Position numbers and translations under genes: made by a program
Assembly: GCA_947176115.1 (NCBI GenBank)
Contig: CAMWPK010000040.1
Span: forward strand, 1 to 10,056
Reading direction: 5' to 3'
Source of the DNA: an uncultured Clostridia bacterium
Lineage (GTDB): Bacteria > Bacillota > Clostridia > Christensenellales > UBA3700
Length of the DNA stretch: 10,056 bases
Part shown: piece by piece, positions 1-5,611 of the stretch
Position numbering within the stretch: position 1 is the stretch's first letter
Layout: each line of letters starts with the position of its first letter
Notes under the pieces: generated by a model
Database searches by the model: none
Told to the model about the DNA's origin: nothing
What the model saw: only the letters and a program-made list of their open reading frames with translations

Positions 1-24
1 TCAAAAACTATGGAGGAAATTGTA

Positions 25-231
25 ATGACGAACTTTAACGATTGCGGTTGCGCAAACAATCAATGCTATTCCGAAAACGCTAACAACGGCTGTGGATGCA
101 ACTGCTTATGGCTCATCATCTTGCTTATGTGCTGTGGTTGCGGTGGCAATTCATGTGGCTCAAGCAAGTGTGGCTGTGATTGCAGTTGTATTATACCGGT
201 TATCGTAGCGCTTTGCTGTTGCTGTAAGTAA
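25..231 (+). CDS. Cysteine-rich small protein (chorion class high-cysteine-like)
   Basis: A 68-residue protein with 18 cysteines (about a quarter of all residues), mostly as CGC, CC and CxC clusters and ending in CCCCK. The clusters flank a hydrophobic segment CLWLIILLM (residues 27-35), and a second short hydrophobic patch IIPVIVAL (56-63) precedes the final four cysteines. I chose ATG 25 rather than the in-frame ATG at 10 because TGGAGG (11-16) is a good SD eight bases before ATG 25 and lies inside the longer reading. Proteins of this build are common in Clostridia, where they carry the uninformative label 'chorion class high-cysteine protein'; no role is established. Metal binding, a disulfide-rich surface or spore-coat part, or a small membrane peptide are all possible. 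A strong terminator follows, so it may be transcribed alone, but the promoter lies outside the window. Confidence 0.75.
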   Translation: MTNFNDCGCANNQCYSENANNGCGCNCLWLIILLMCCGCGGNSCGSSKCGCDCSCIIPVIVALCCCCK

Positions 232-277
232 AAGGTAATAGTACTTAATTGTTACAGAACTACATATGATAAATACT

Positions 278-316
278 TCGGCGGAAGAGAACAATCTCTT
301 TCGCCGATTTTTATTT
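278..316 (+). terminator. Rho-independent terminator after the Cys-rich gene
   Basis: A 13-bp stem (278-290 with 295-307, one G-T pair) closes a four-base loop ACAA and is followed by a T-rich tract (308-316). It sits 46 bases after the stop of the cysteine-rich gene and 13 bases beyond the stop of the convergent tspO. On the minus strand the trailing T tract is poor, so it acts mainly on the plus strand, though the hairpin could also help stop tspO transcripts. Confidence 0.88.
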
Positions 317-320
317 GCGT

Positions 321-779
321 CTAATTAAACGCGATGAAATACGTTACTATCGTCAGGTACACATACCACGCAAATAGCGGTTCAAGAAGTATCATGGCAA
401 TGGTATCACGGCGTATCGTCATTACGAATATAGCCAAAATAAGCGAGCAAGCAATTATCAAAATCACAAAACCGGCGAGTGGGGAGTGAAAAGTAAAGAA
501 TACCATACACCAAAGTATGTTTAGTATACCTAGAATCACCAGCGGTAATATAATTATTGAATTTTCTTTATGGAATATAAGTCTGGCAATTATTATGATA
601 TTGACAATATACGCTAGGCTCCAGCCTACCGCCATACCTTTTGGAGGAAGCGCAATAGCAGGCAGTAGAAGTTCTTCATACCACCCGTTTATTTTCACAA
701 AATATGCGCTGAGCGATGCATAGAGCAACACTATCCCCATTGCTATAGCAATGCTCCACAGCCATTTGACCTTTGTCAT
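321..779 (-). CDS. TspO/MBR family membrane protein
   Basis: A 152-residue, almost wholly hydrophobic protein fitting five membrane helices, close to the usual 150-160 residues of the TspO/MBR (translocator protein) family. The family landmarks occur in order: GWYEELLLPAIALPP (residues 32-46), GWSLAY (52-57), LNILWCMVFF (86-95), and a C-terminal LLEPLFAWYVYLT (131-143) matching the conserved last helix. Bacterial homologues bind porphyrins and related tetrapyrroles and are tied to stress or tetrapyrrole handling; the role in Firmicutes is not settled. No SD precedes the ATG (777-779 on the complement). Instead a TATACT hexamer ends six bases upstream, suggesting a leaderless message. The gene is convergent with the cysteine-rich gene and divergent from the small membrane protein at 902. 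A start at Met14 is possible but would remove most of the first helix. Confidence 0.85.
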   Translation of the reverse strand: MTKVKWLWSIAIAMGIVLLYASLSAYFVKINGWYEELLLPAIALPPKGMAVGWSLAYIVNIIIIARLIFHKENSIIILPLVILGILNILWCMVFFTFHSPLAGFVILIIACSLILAIFVMTIRRDTIAMILLEPLFAWYVYLTIVTYFIAFN

Positions 780-784
780 ATTAG

Positions 785-790
785 AGTATA
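785..790 (-). promoter_or_regulatory. Candidate -10 element of tspO
   Basis: Read on the minus strand this is TATACT, five bases before the tspO ATG. The transcript start would fall at or next to the ATG. I see no good -35 hexamer at 16-18 bases spacing, so the site rests on the -10 and on the absence of an SD. Confidence 0.45.
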
Positions 791-810
791 TGTGCGGAGT
801 AGAACTATTA

Positions 811-850
811 TGTCATTTCGAGCGTAGTTGAGAAATCTATCGAAATGACA
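811..850. repeat. 40-bp palindromic intergenic repeat
   Basis: Perfect 11-bp inverted arms, TGTCATTTCGA (811-821) and TCGAAATGACA (840-850), enclose an 18-base centre with GAGAAATCT. From memory, elements of the form 'TGTCATTTCGAgcg...GAGAAATCT' recur many times between genes in diverse bacterial genomes, including Clostridia, as REP- or MITE-like sequences. There is only one copy in this window, so dispersal cannot be shown here. It sits between the divergent tspO and the 902 gene, 17 bases upstream of the latter's -35. Confidence 0.6.
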
Positions 851-866
851 AAATTTACTTTACAAA

Positions 867-895
867 TTGACATAGTTGCGCTATTGTGCTAAAAT
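867..895 (+). promoter_or_regulatory. Sigma-A promoter with extended -10, leaderless
   Basis: Consensus -35 TTGACA (867-872), 17-base spacer, then -10 TAAAAT (890-895) with an upstream TG (887-888) giving an extended -10. Only six bases separate the -10 from ATG 902, so transcription should begin at about the A of the start codon. The 12 bases TTGTGCTAAAAT (884-895) recur exactly at the uvrB promoter (5629-5640). Confidence 0.85.
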
Positions 896-901
896 TTAAT
901 T

Positions 902-1186
902 ATGCAAAAATACAACTTTCTTACTTGGTGGCTAAGCTTTTCGATAAAGCCGTTGCCGTACAAAATATTCAAAGGCATAATCACGTCGGCAGTGTTTATA
1001 ATATGGGTGGCGTTTGTCGCAGTATTTACCGATTTGTATTGGAAGTTCACAGTTTTTGTATTTTTGCCCGTATTTATTGTAGATACGGTGTGGGAGATTA
1101 TCAATTTTACTAGGTATCGGAAGAAATACAATGCCACTCTGCAAGAGCATGATGGCAACAAGGATGATTTGTCAAATAATAGTTAA
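902..1186 (+). CDS. Small two-helix membrane protein, unknown function
   Basis: A 94-residue protein not recognised as a known family. It has a short aromatic N-terminus, two predicted membrane helices (about residues 23-43, centred on IITSAVFIIWVAFVAVF, and 48-67, centred on VFVFLPVFIVDTVW), and a polar charged tail (about 70-94) ending in NNS. By the positive-inside pattern, Lys/Arg before helix 1 and after helix 2 (RYRKK) would put both ends in the cytoplasm. No SD precedes ATG 902; the start is placed by the excellent promoter whose +1 coincides with it. Overlapping readings in other frames lack this promoter-start fit and a coherent hydrophobic pattern. It is divergent from tspO and followed directly by the promoter of the ECF/coaX unit. 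That the gene is real rests on the promoter and the membrane-protein composition only. Confidence 0.6.
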   Translation: MQKYNFLTWWLSFSIKPLPYKIFKGIITSAVFIIWVAFVAVFTDLYWKFTVFVFLPVFIVDTVWEIINFTRYRKKYNATLQEHDGNKDDLSNNS

Positions 1187-1191
1187 AACAC

Positions 1192-1220
1192 TTGCAATTT
1201 TATTATCACTATCGTATACT
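1192..1220 (+). promoter_or_regulatory. Sigma-A promoter of the ECF S component-coaX unit
   Basis: TTGCAA (1192-1197), exactly 17 bases, then TATACT (1215-1220). The predicted start is near 1227, giving a 5' leader of about 134 nt before ATG 1361. The -35 begins six bases after the stop of the preceding gene. Confidence 0.8.
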
Positions 1221-1221
1221 G

Positions 1222-1360
1222 TTTTCGGACAACGGTACTTAACTGACCGTATGTCCGAAAAATTTTATTACCATTAAAGATGGGTATCTATACCCGAAAT
1301 ACCAATAAAATTGTGTTTTATTGGGACTTCCATCGGGTCGGAACTCAAGCGAGGTGTTTT
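1222..1360 (+). promoter_or_regulatory. Structured 5' leader, candidate cis-regulatory RNA
   Basis: The leader holds three hairpins in a row. H1: 1222-1236 with 1246-1261, 15 bp with a single bulged A at 1251; the predicted transcript start falls inside its 5' arm. H2: GGGTA (1282-1286) with TACCC (1291-1295), loop TCTA. H3: CCAATAAAA (1302-1310) with TTTTATTGG (1316-1324), a perfect 9-bp stem. Longer pairings that exclude each other are also available: ACCCGA (1292-1297) with TCGGGT (1333-1338), which breaks H2, and GATGG (1279-1283) with CCATC (1330-1334). GAGGTG (1351-1356) is the SD. I could not match it to TPP, FMN, cobalamin, THF, preQ1, SAM, ZTP or T-box consensus cores. H1 might instead end transcripts of the upstream gene, but its T tract (1263-1266) is short. 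Confidence 0.5.
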
Positions 1361-2101
1361 ATGTCTAATTTAGTAGCGGGCGAGAGCCCAAAGACGCGCA
1401 GATCAAAGAATCTGGCAATCTTAGCGCTGATGTTGGCGCTGACAATCTTCTTCTGTTTTTTCCCTATATCATTTGGGACAGTAACATTAGCGTTTATGAT
1501 TTTACCGCTTCTCATAATTGCGCAGGGTTATGATTTCAAAATGACTATTATACTCGGCGTGCTTATGGCTACGGTCAATCAAATTGCTTGGTTCACCACC
1601 AAGGCTGCGGGACCTATGGCGCCGGTATGGCAAAATCCGCTAGTATGTATGGTGCCGAGAATTTTGATAGGGGTAGTGAGTTATTTTGTTGGTTTTGGAC
1701 TTCGCAAAGCATTTTTGCGACCTAAGTATATCATTACCGACTCTCACAAAGAACTTATCAATAAAAAGCAAATATACGCTATCGACGGAGTAATAAGCGG
1801 GGTAAGTACTGCGCTTGGAGTAGTGACAAATACGTTGTTTTGCGGGCTTTTTACAGTACTGCTATACAACGGCAAAGTTCTCACCAACGGTACTAAGATA
1901 AGTCTAGAACTTATTCTAACTTGGTTTGGTATAAATTTCCTTATAGAGATTATTACTTTCTCTATTTTGGTACCGCCTATTGTAGTAGCGCTTCGTCAAG
2001 CTCGTTTAGTGCCACCGCCGAAGATGGGCAAGGAGATTATAGTAGACGACTTTTCTTCTAAGGCGGAGAATATAGAAAAAGCTAAAGTGGAAAAAGAATA
2101 A
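1361..2101 (+). CDS. ECF transporter S component, probably pantothenate-specific
   Basis: A 246-residue integral membrane protein of the ECF substrate-binding (S component) type: about six hydrophobic helices (roughly residues 18-37, 40-56, 60-80, 95-117, 148-172, 186-212). It has the loops typical of this group, PRILIGVVSYFVGFGLRK (100-117) and VVTNTLFCGLFTVLLY (about 154-169), and a charged cytoplasmic tail. S components bind the vitamin and work with a shared EcfA/A'/T energising module, not encoded here. Pantothenate (PanT-like) is inferred from the next gene, coaX, 46 bases downstream. I start at ATG 1361, preceded by GAGGTG (1351-1356). The in-frame ATG at 1280 would add 27 polar residues, lacks an SD and runs through the structured leader. 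A small hairpin (2107-2112 with 2117-2122) lies before coaX. Confidence 0.8.
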   Translation: MSNLVAGESPKTRRSKNLAILALMLALTIFFCFFPISFGTVTLAFMILPLLIIAQGYDFKMTIILGVLMATVNQIAWFTTKAAGPMAPVWQNPLVCMVPRILIGVVSYFVGFGLRKAFLRPKYIITDSHKELINKKQIYAIDGVISGVSTALGVVTNTLFCGLFTVLLYNGKVLTNGTKISLELILTWFGINFLIEIITFSILVPPIVVALRQARLVPPPKMGKEIIVDDFSSKAENIEKAKVEKE

Positions 2102-2106
2102 GTAAG

Positions 2107-2122
2107 CGACTTGTCAAAGTCG
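2107..2122 (+). other. Intergenic hairpin between the S component and coaX
   Basis: CGACTT (2107-2112), loop GTCA, AAGTCG (2117-2122): a perfect 6-bp stem inside the 46-base gap of the two-gene unit. It has no T tract, so it is not an intrinsic terminator; mRNA processing or stability is possible, and chance cannot be excluded. Confidence 0.35.
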
Positions 2123-2147
2123 GAATAAAAGTCATAAAGGAGTTACA

Positions 2148-2918
2148 ATGTTACTTGTAATCGACGTGGGTAATACCAATATCAAATTGGGCGTATATGA
2201 CAAAAATACGCTCGTAGAGTCGTGGAGATTGTCAGTTAAAGTCATCAGGACGGCGGACGAGATTGGCATAATTTTTACTGGTCTATTTGGATCAAAAAAT
2301 ATCGATCTCAAGAAGTTTGACGGCGTAATAATGTCGTCAGTTCAACCGTCGCTCAACTACACGATAGAGCATGCTTGCGAATACTATCTCGGCAAAAAGC
2401 CTATTATGGTGGGCGTAGGCGTCAAGACGGGACTCAATATCAAGTACTCCAATCCGCAAGAAGTCGGCGCAGACAGAATTGTCAACAGCGTTGCGGCTTA
2501 TAGACTTTACGGCGGACCTTGTATCGTCGTGGATTTCGGTACAGCTACTACCTTTAACCTAATTTCTCCTAAAGGCGAATTTTTGGGCGGTTGTATAGCT
2601 CCCGGTATCATTACAGGCTTGGAAGCGCTCGTCAACAATACGGCTAAGTTGCCAAGGGTAGAGATAGTCAGACCGGAAAGCATTATTGCCAAGTCTACGG
2701 TGTCGGCATTACAAGCCGGTATGGTTTACGGTTCGACGGGTATGGTTAAGTACATTGTCAAAAAGCTCAAACAAGAGAGCGGTTACGACGACGTAAAAGT
2801 CATTGCGACAGGCGGGCTTAGCGAAGTCGTACTCGGCATTGACGACGAGAAAGTAATAGATATCGTAGATAGGTCGTTGACTTTGAAAGGACTTAAAATC
2901 ATCTATGATATGAATTGA
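2148..2918 (+). CDS. coaX: Type III pantothenate kinase
   Basis: CoaX phosphorylates pantothenate with ATP in the first committed step of coenzyme A synthesis, in the cytosol. At 256 residues it has the usual length and the family motifs of the ASKHA fold in order: DVGNTN (6-11, phosphate loop), GADR (107-110, with the catalytic-base Asp109), DFGTATT (129-135), GGCIAPG (147-153) and ATGGL (220-224). AAGGAG (2137-2142) is a clear SD five bases before the ATG. Type III enzymes need a monovalent cation and are generally not inhibited by CoA, which would leave control to transport or to the leader RNA upstream. It follows a membrane transporter S component in one apparent transcript. Its TGA stop (2916-2918) lies inside the -35 hexamer of the hom promoter. 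Confidence 0.95.
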   Translation: MLLVIDVGNTNIKLGVYDKNTLVESWRLSVKVIRTADEIGIIFTGLFGSKNIDLKKFDGVIMSSVQPSLNYTIEHACEYYLGKKPIMVGVGVKTGLNIKYSNPQEVGADRIVNSVAAYRLYGGPCIVVDFGTATTFNLISPKGEFLGGCIAPGIITGLEALVNNTAKLPRVEIVRPESIIAKSTVSALQAGMVYGSTGMVKYIVKKLKQESGYDDVKVIATGGLSEVVLGIDDEKVIDIVDRSLTLKGLKIIYDMN

Positions 2919-2943
2919 CAAGCAATAAAAAATAATATAAAAT
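2915..2943 (+). promoter_or_regulatory. Sigma-A promoter of the hom operon
   Basis: Perfect TTGACA (2915-2920), 17-base spacer, TAAAAT (2938-2943), in a very AT-rich stretch. The coaX stop codon TGA (2916-2918) is part of the -35. The predicted start is near 2950, leaving a leader of about 27 nt, too short for an attenuator or T-box. No terminator for coaX is visible before it. Confidence 0.8.
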
Positions 2944-2976
2944 AATACTGTAAAATTTTATAATCAGGAGAATTAT

Positions 2977-4248
2977 ATGAAAAAAGTTGGCGTAGCCGTA
3001 CTCGGACTTGGAGTTGTCGGCGGAGGAACTTGCAAAATTTTGATTGACCGCAAAAGTCAGATAGCTAAAGAATACGGAGTAGATATTGACATAACCGCCG
3101 TATTGGATAGAGTGCCGGATAGAGTTACCGGACTTGGGCTTGATTTGTCCATACTTGCTAAGGATATTGACGAGATATGCGCTAATCCAAGCGTAGACAT
3201 CGTAGTCGAGTGTATGGGCGGAACAGAGCCTGCAAGGACTTTTCTTATCAAGGCTTTGGAAGCAGGTAAGAGCATAGTTACTTCCAATAAGGAGATGTTT
3301 GCAAAGTTCTGGCCGGAACTTGAAAAGTCTGCTCAAAAGACAGGCGCAGGTCTTTACTATGAAGCTACGACAGGTGGCGGTATGCCTATTATCAGAACCA
3401 TGACGCAGGCTATGCAAGCCAACGGCATACAGGAAATCAAGACTATCATCAACGGCACCACCAACTATATTCTCACGAGAATGACTGAAGAGGGCGCTGA
3501 CTATCAAGACGTGCTAAAAGACGCTCAGGCGTTGGGATATGCAGAGGCAAATCCGGTAGCCGACGTAGAGGGCTATGACTCTTCTTACAAGTTGAGCATA
3601 CTTTCTTCTCTTGCTTTCAACAAGAGAGTACCCGTTGATTTGATATACAGAGAGGGCATAACCAAAATCACAAAAGAAGATATAAGAATTGCCAAGGAGA
3701 TGGGCTTTGTTATCAAACTTTTGGCAATCGCTAAGCAAAAGGGCAAGCAAATTGAAGCGAGAGTTCATCCGGTATTCTTGCCAAAGACTCATCCGCTTGC
3801 AAGCGTCAACGGCTCTTTTAACGCAGTATTCGTAGTAGGCGACGCAGTAGGCGATATAATGATATACGGCAGAGGCGCAGGCGCATTGCCTACGGGTAGC
3901 GCAATCGTCAGCGACATCGTATTCTGCGCAAGGCAGGTAGAGCACGCAAGATATAGCGAGATGTTTGACGTAATGGACAAAAAGGAAATCGTCACCGACT
4001 TTGAGAGCGAGTATTATCTAAGACTTAGCGCAAGAGACGTCAGCGGAGTAATAGCAGATATAGCGAGCGTATTCAAAAAGCATAAGGTATCTATTGCTCA
4101 AATGCGTCAAGAAGAGAATAAGGAAATCGTTCCTATCGTATTCATTACGCACATGACGAGCGAGAACGCTATGAAGGGCGCAATCGAAGAAATCAAGAGC
4201 CTTAAGAACGTTATCAGCGTAGACAACGTAATTAGAGTAGAAAAGTAA
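2977..4248 (+). CDS. hom: Homoserine dehydrogenase
   Basis: Reduces aspartate semialdehyde to homoserine with NAD(P)H, the branch point to threonine and methionine. The protein is 423 residues in the usual three parts. The N-terminal Rossmann domain begins with GLGVVGGG (10-17) and carries TSNKEMFA (102-109) with catalytic Lys105. The catalytic domain has GTTNYILTRM (160-169) and GYAEANPVADVEGYD (187-201), where Asp196, Asp201 and Lys205 fit the active site, followed by GRGAGALPTGSAI (298-310). A C-terminal ACT domain (about 346-420, LRLSARDVSGVIADIA) is the usual site of threonine feedback. The SD CAGGAG (2965-2970) is six bases before the ATG. It is the first gene of an apparent four-gene operon; no other threonine or methionine genes are in the window, although the downstream partners are unusual for hom. 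Confidence 0.96.
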   Translation: MKKVGVAVLGLGVVGGGTCKILIDRKSQIAKEYGVDIDITAVLDRVPDRVTGLGLDLSILAKDIDEICANPSVDIVVECMGGTEPARTFLIKALEAGKSIVTSNKEMFAKFWPELEKSAQKTGAGLYYEATTGGGMPIIRTMTQAMQANGIQEIKTIINGTTNYILTRMTEEGADYQDVLKDAQALGYAEANPVADVEGYDSSYKLSILSSLAFNKRVPVDLIYREGITKITKEDIRIAKEMGFVIKLLAIAKQKGKQIEARVHPVFLPKTHPLASVNGSFNAVFVVGDAVGDIMIYGRGAGALPTGSAIVSDIVFCARQVEHARYSEMFDVMDKKEIVTDFESEYYLRLSARDVSGVIADIASVFKKHKVSIAQMRQEENKEIVPIVFITHMTSENAMKGAIEEIKSLKNVISVDNVIRVEK

Positions 4249-4269
4249 ATAAAATAGACAGAGGCAGTT

Positions 4270-4782
4270 ATGTTGACAAATTCGGCAACTTTGTACCTTG
4301 TAGACCTTTGCGACAAATATCCTGACAACAAGTATATTGTCGCAGAGTGGGAGGACCTCAAGGCAATCAATACACAAGAAGATACGCCTATAGACTTGCA
4401 AGGCTTGTGGAAAGAACTCAAGATGAACGGTTGTATTATCAATAAGTATGCCGACGACGAAGAAGTATGCTTTACCTTGACGGACAAGGCGAGAGTACTC
4501 GTGCAGGAATACAAAGCGTACCTTGAGCAGATGAAAGCGCAAGCAGACGCTAGCGGTCAAGAAGCCGAAGGGCTTGACAACGCCTTTATAAAGACGGACG
4601 AAAACGGAAGTTTGGTGGTTATGCCTACGACCGGGGAAGCCGTAAAAAAGAGAAAATTTGAAATCAAGAAGTTGAAGAAAGGCGCTATGGGCAGAGGCTT
4701 TCTTGGCGGATTGATTTCCGGCAGTATTATGGGACTTGTCTTTGGTATACTGGGCGGTATTATAATAAATCTTTTGATGTGA
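4270..4782 (+). CDS. Winged-helix-like protein with C-terminal membrane anchor
   Basis: A 170-residue protein of unrecognised family. Residues about 1-85 look like a winged-helix fold: helices, LWKELKMNGCI as a recognition-helix-like segment (47-57), then a short strand pair with CFTLTDKARVLV (67-78), the 'T-x-K/G' end typical of such domains. A Gln/Glu/Lys-rich helical stretch (79-100) and a linker lead to basic KKRKFEIKKLKK (126-137) and one Gly-rich membrane helix (143-168) with GxxxG-type spacing. The basic run before the helix puts the N-terminal domain in the cytoplasm. GAGG (4261-4264) is the SD, in a 21-base gap after hom. The architecture repeats in the next gene, which suggests a duplicated pair. 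The winged helix could bind DNA or a protein; the fold is inferred from pattern, not from a recognised motif. Confidence 0.65.
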   Translation: MLTNSATLYLVDLCDKYPDNKYIVAEWEDLKAINTQEDTPIDLQGLWKELKMNGCIINKYADDEEVCFTLTDKARVLVQEYKAYLEQMKAQADASGQEAEGLDNAFIKTDENGSLVVMPTTGEAVKKRKFEIKKLKKGAMGRGFLGGLISGSIMGLVFGILGGIIINLLM

Positions 4783-4789
4783 GGTATAT

Positions 4790-5152
4790 ATGCTCAATAA
4801 GAAAACTAAACAGCTTATGAAAGCAGTATATTACAAGGCAGTCGAAAAGGACGGCACTTGTCTGATATCGCAAAATGATTTACTATCGTCTATGCCATAT
4901 ACTATTCAATTCAAAAAGAGCGAGCTTGCGCCGTCTTTGAAAGCTCTTGTAAGCGAAGGTTATTTTGAACTTATTACCACGGAGAAAAAGGGCGAAGAGT
5001 ATTATTGCATTACGCTTCAAAAAGGCGGATACGACTTTGCATACCAAATGGCAAAGGAAAAAAGACAAGTCAAAATGAAGATAGCTTTGACGGTATCGGG
5101 AGCAGTTCTCAGCTTTATCATAGGTTCAATACTAAAATCCATTTTTTCATAA
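4790..5152 (+). CDS. Small winged-helix-like protein with C-terminal membrane anchor
   Basis: A 120-residue protein of unrecognised family, built like its upstream neighbour but shorter. Residues 5-88 fit a winged helix: two leading helices, KSELAPSLKALVSEGYF (43-59) as the helix-turn-helix with recognition helix, and a wing LITTEKKGEEYYCITLQKGG (61-80). After a basic stretch (KEKRQVKMK, 89-97) a single membrane helix runs about 98-117, with no linker. Such a protein would be tail-anchored with its domain in the cytoplasm. The SD GAGGT (4781-4785) overlaps the stop codon of the preceding gene and the gap is seven bases, so the two are probably translated together. A membrane-tethered regulator or a scaffold are both possible; I see no metal site or catalytic motif. 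Confidence 0.65.
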   Translation: MLNKKTKQLMKAVYYKAVEKDGTCLISQNDLLSSMPYTIQFKKSELAPSLKALVSEGYFELITTEKKGEEYYCITLQKGGYDFAYQMAKEKRQVKMKIALTVSGAVLSFIIGSILKSIFS

Positions 5153-5166
5153 TAAAGAGGTAGAGC

Positions 5167-5490
5167 GTGGCGACTTCGGTTGAATTTATTGAATACGTAT
5201 GCGAGCAAGTTAGAAAGGCAGGCGACGTTCGCTACAAAAAGATGTTTGGCGAGTATATGGTATACGTCAATGATAAGCCGGTTCTTTTGGTTTGCGACGA
5301 TACTGTCTACGTCAAAATTCTTGACGTTGTATCCGACGATTTAGCTGACGCGTCAAAGGGTATTCCTTATAAAGGCTCGAAAGAACATTATATATTAGAT
5401 ATAGACGATTCCGACTTAGCTGTTAAAGTCGTAGAAAAACTGGAAAAGGTTACACCGCTTCCAAAACCTAGAAAGAAAAAAGAAAAATAA
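5167..5490 (+). CDS. TfoX/Sxy N-terminal-domain protein
   Basis: A 107-residue protein matching the TfoX N-terminal domain: a leading helix, then RYKKMFGEYMVYVNDKPVLL (22-41), where the MFGEY..Y..DKPV pattern is the hallmark, then a strand with VYVKI (47-51), SKEHYILDIDD (70-80) and a C-terminal helix with a basic end. The start is GTG 5167, with AAAGAGG (5154-5160) as SD. In Gammaproteobacteria, two-domain TfoX/Sxy turns on competence genes together with CRP; stand-alone N-domain proteins like this one are widespread and have no fixed function, so a competence role is not implied. It is last of the apparent operon hom, winged-helix pair, tfoX-like, 14 bases after its neighbour. No clear terminator follows. 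Confidence 0.8.
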   Translation: MATSVEFIEYVCEQVRKAGDVRYKKMFGEYMVYVNDKPVLLVCDDTVYVKILDVVSDDLADASKGIPYKGSKEHYILDIDDSDLAVKVVEKLEKVTPLPKPRKKKEK

Positions 5491-5611
5491 TTTTATTGAT
5501 AACTACTTTGATTTTATGTCAAGAATTTATGTAGGTTTAAGTTAATTTTTCATTATTACATAATTCACCCAAAATATCTGCAATTTATCGACAAAATCTT
5601 TGTTGTAATAG

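Noticed and set aside
871..895. LexA box upstream of the 902 gene, because it shares TTGTGCTAAAAT with uvrB
   Set aside because: The left half CGAAC is absent; the shared part is mostly the extended -10.
889..1161. Other open frames overlapping 902-1186 on both strands
   Set aside because: None has a promoter or SD that fits its start, while the 902 frame begins exactly where the promoter predicts the transcript start and has a clean membrane-helix pattern.
1280..1360. Longer N-terminus of the ECF S component from ATG 1280
   Set aside because: No SD at 1280, polar residues unlike an S component N-terminus, and overlap with the hairpins of the leader; ATG 1361 has GAGGTG in place.
2899..3507. 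202-residue open frame on the minus strand
   Set aside because: Entirely antisense to hom and its promoter, with no recognisable motif and a composition typical of a shadow frame.
4018..4797. 259-residue open frame on the minus strand
   Set aside because: It lies opposite the end of hom and the first winged-helix gene, is rich in Cys, Tyr, Phe and Leu without any domain pattern, and has no SD; it mirrors the coding strand's codon bias.
5591..5603. Short ACAAA/TTTGT hairpin before uvrB as a terminator of the hom operon
   Set aside because: Only five A/T-rich pairs with a three-base loop and no T tract.
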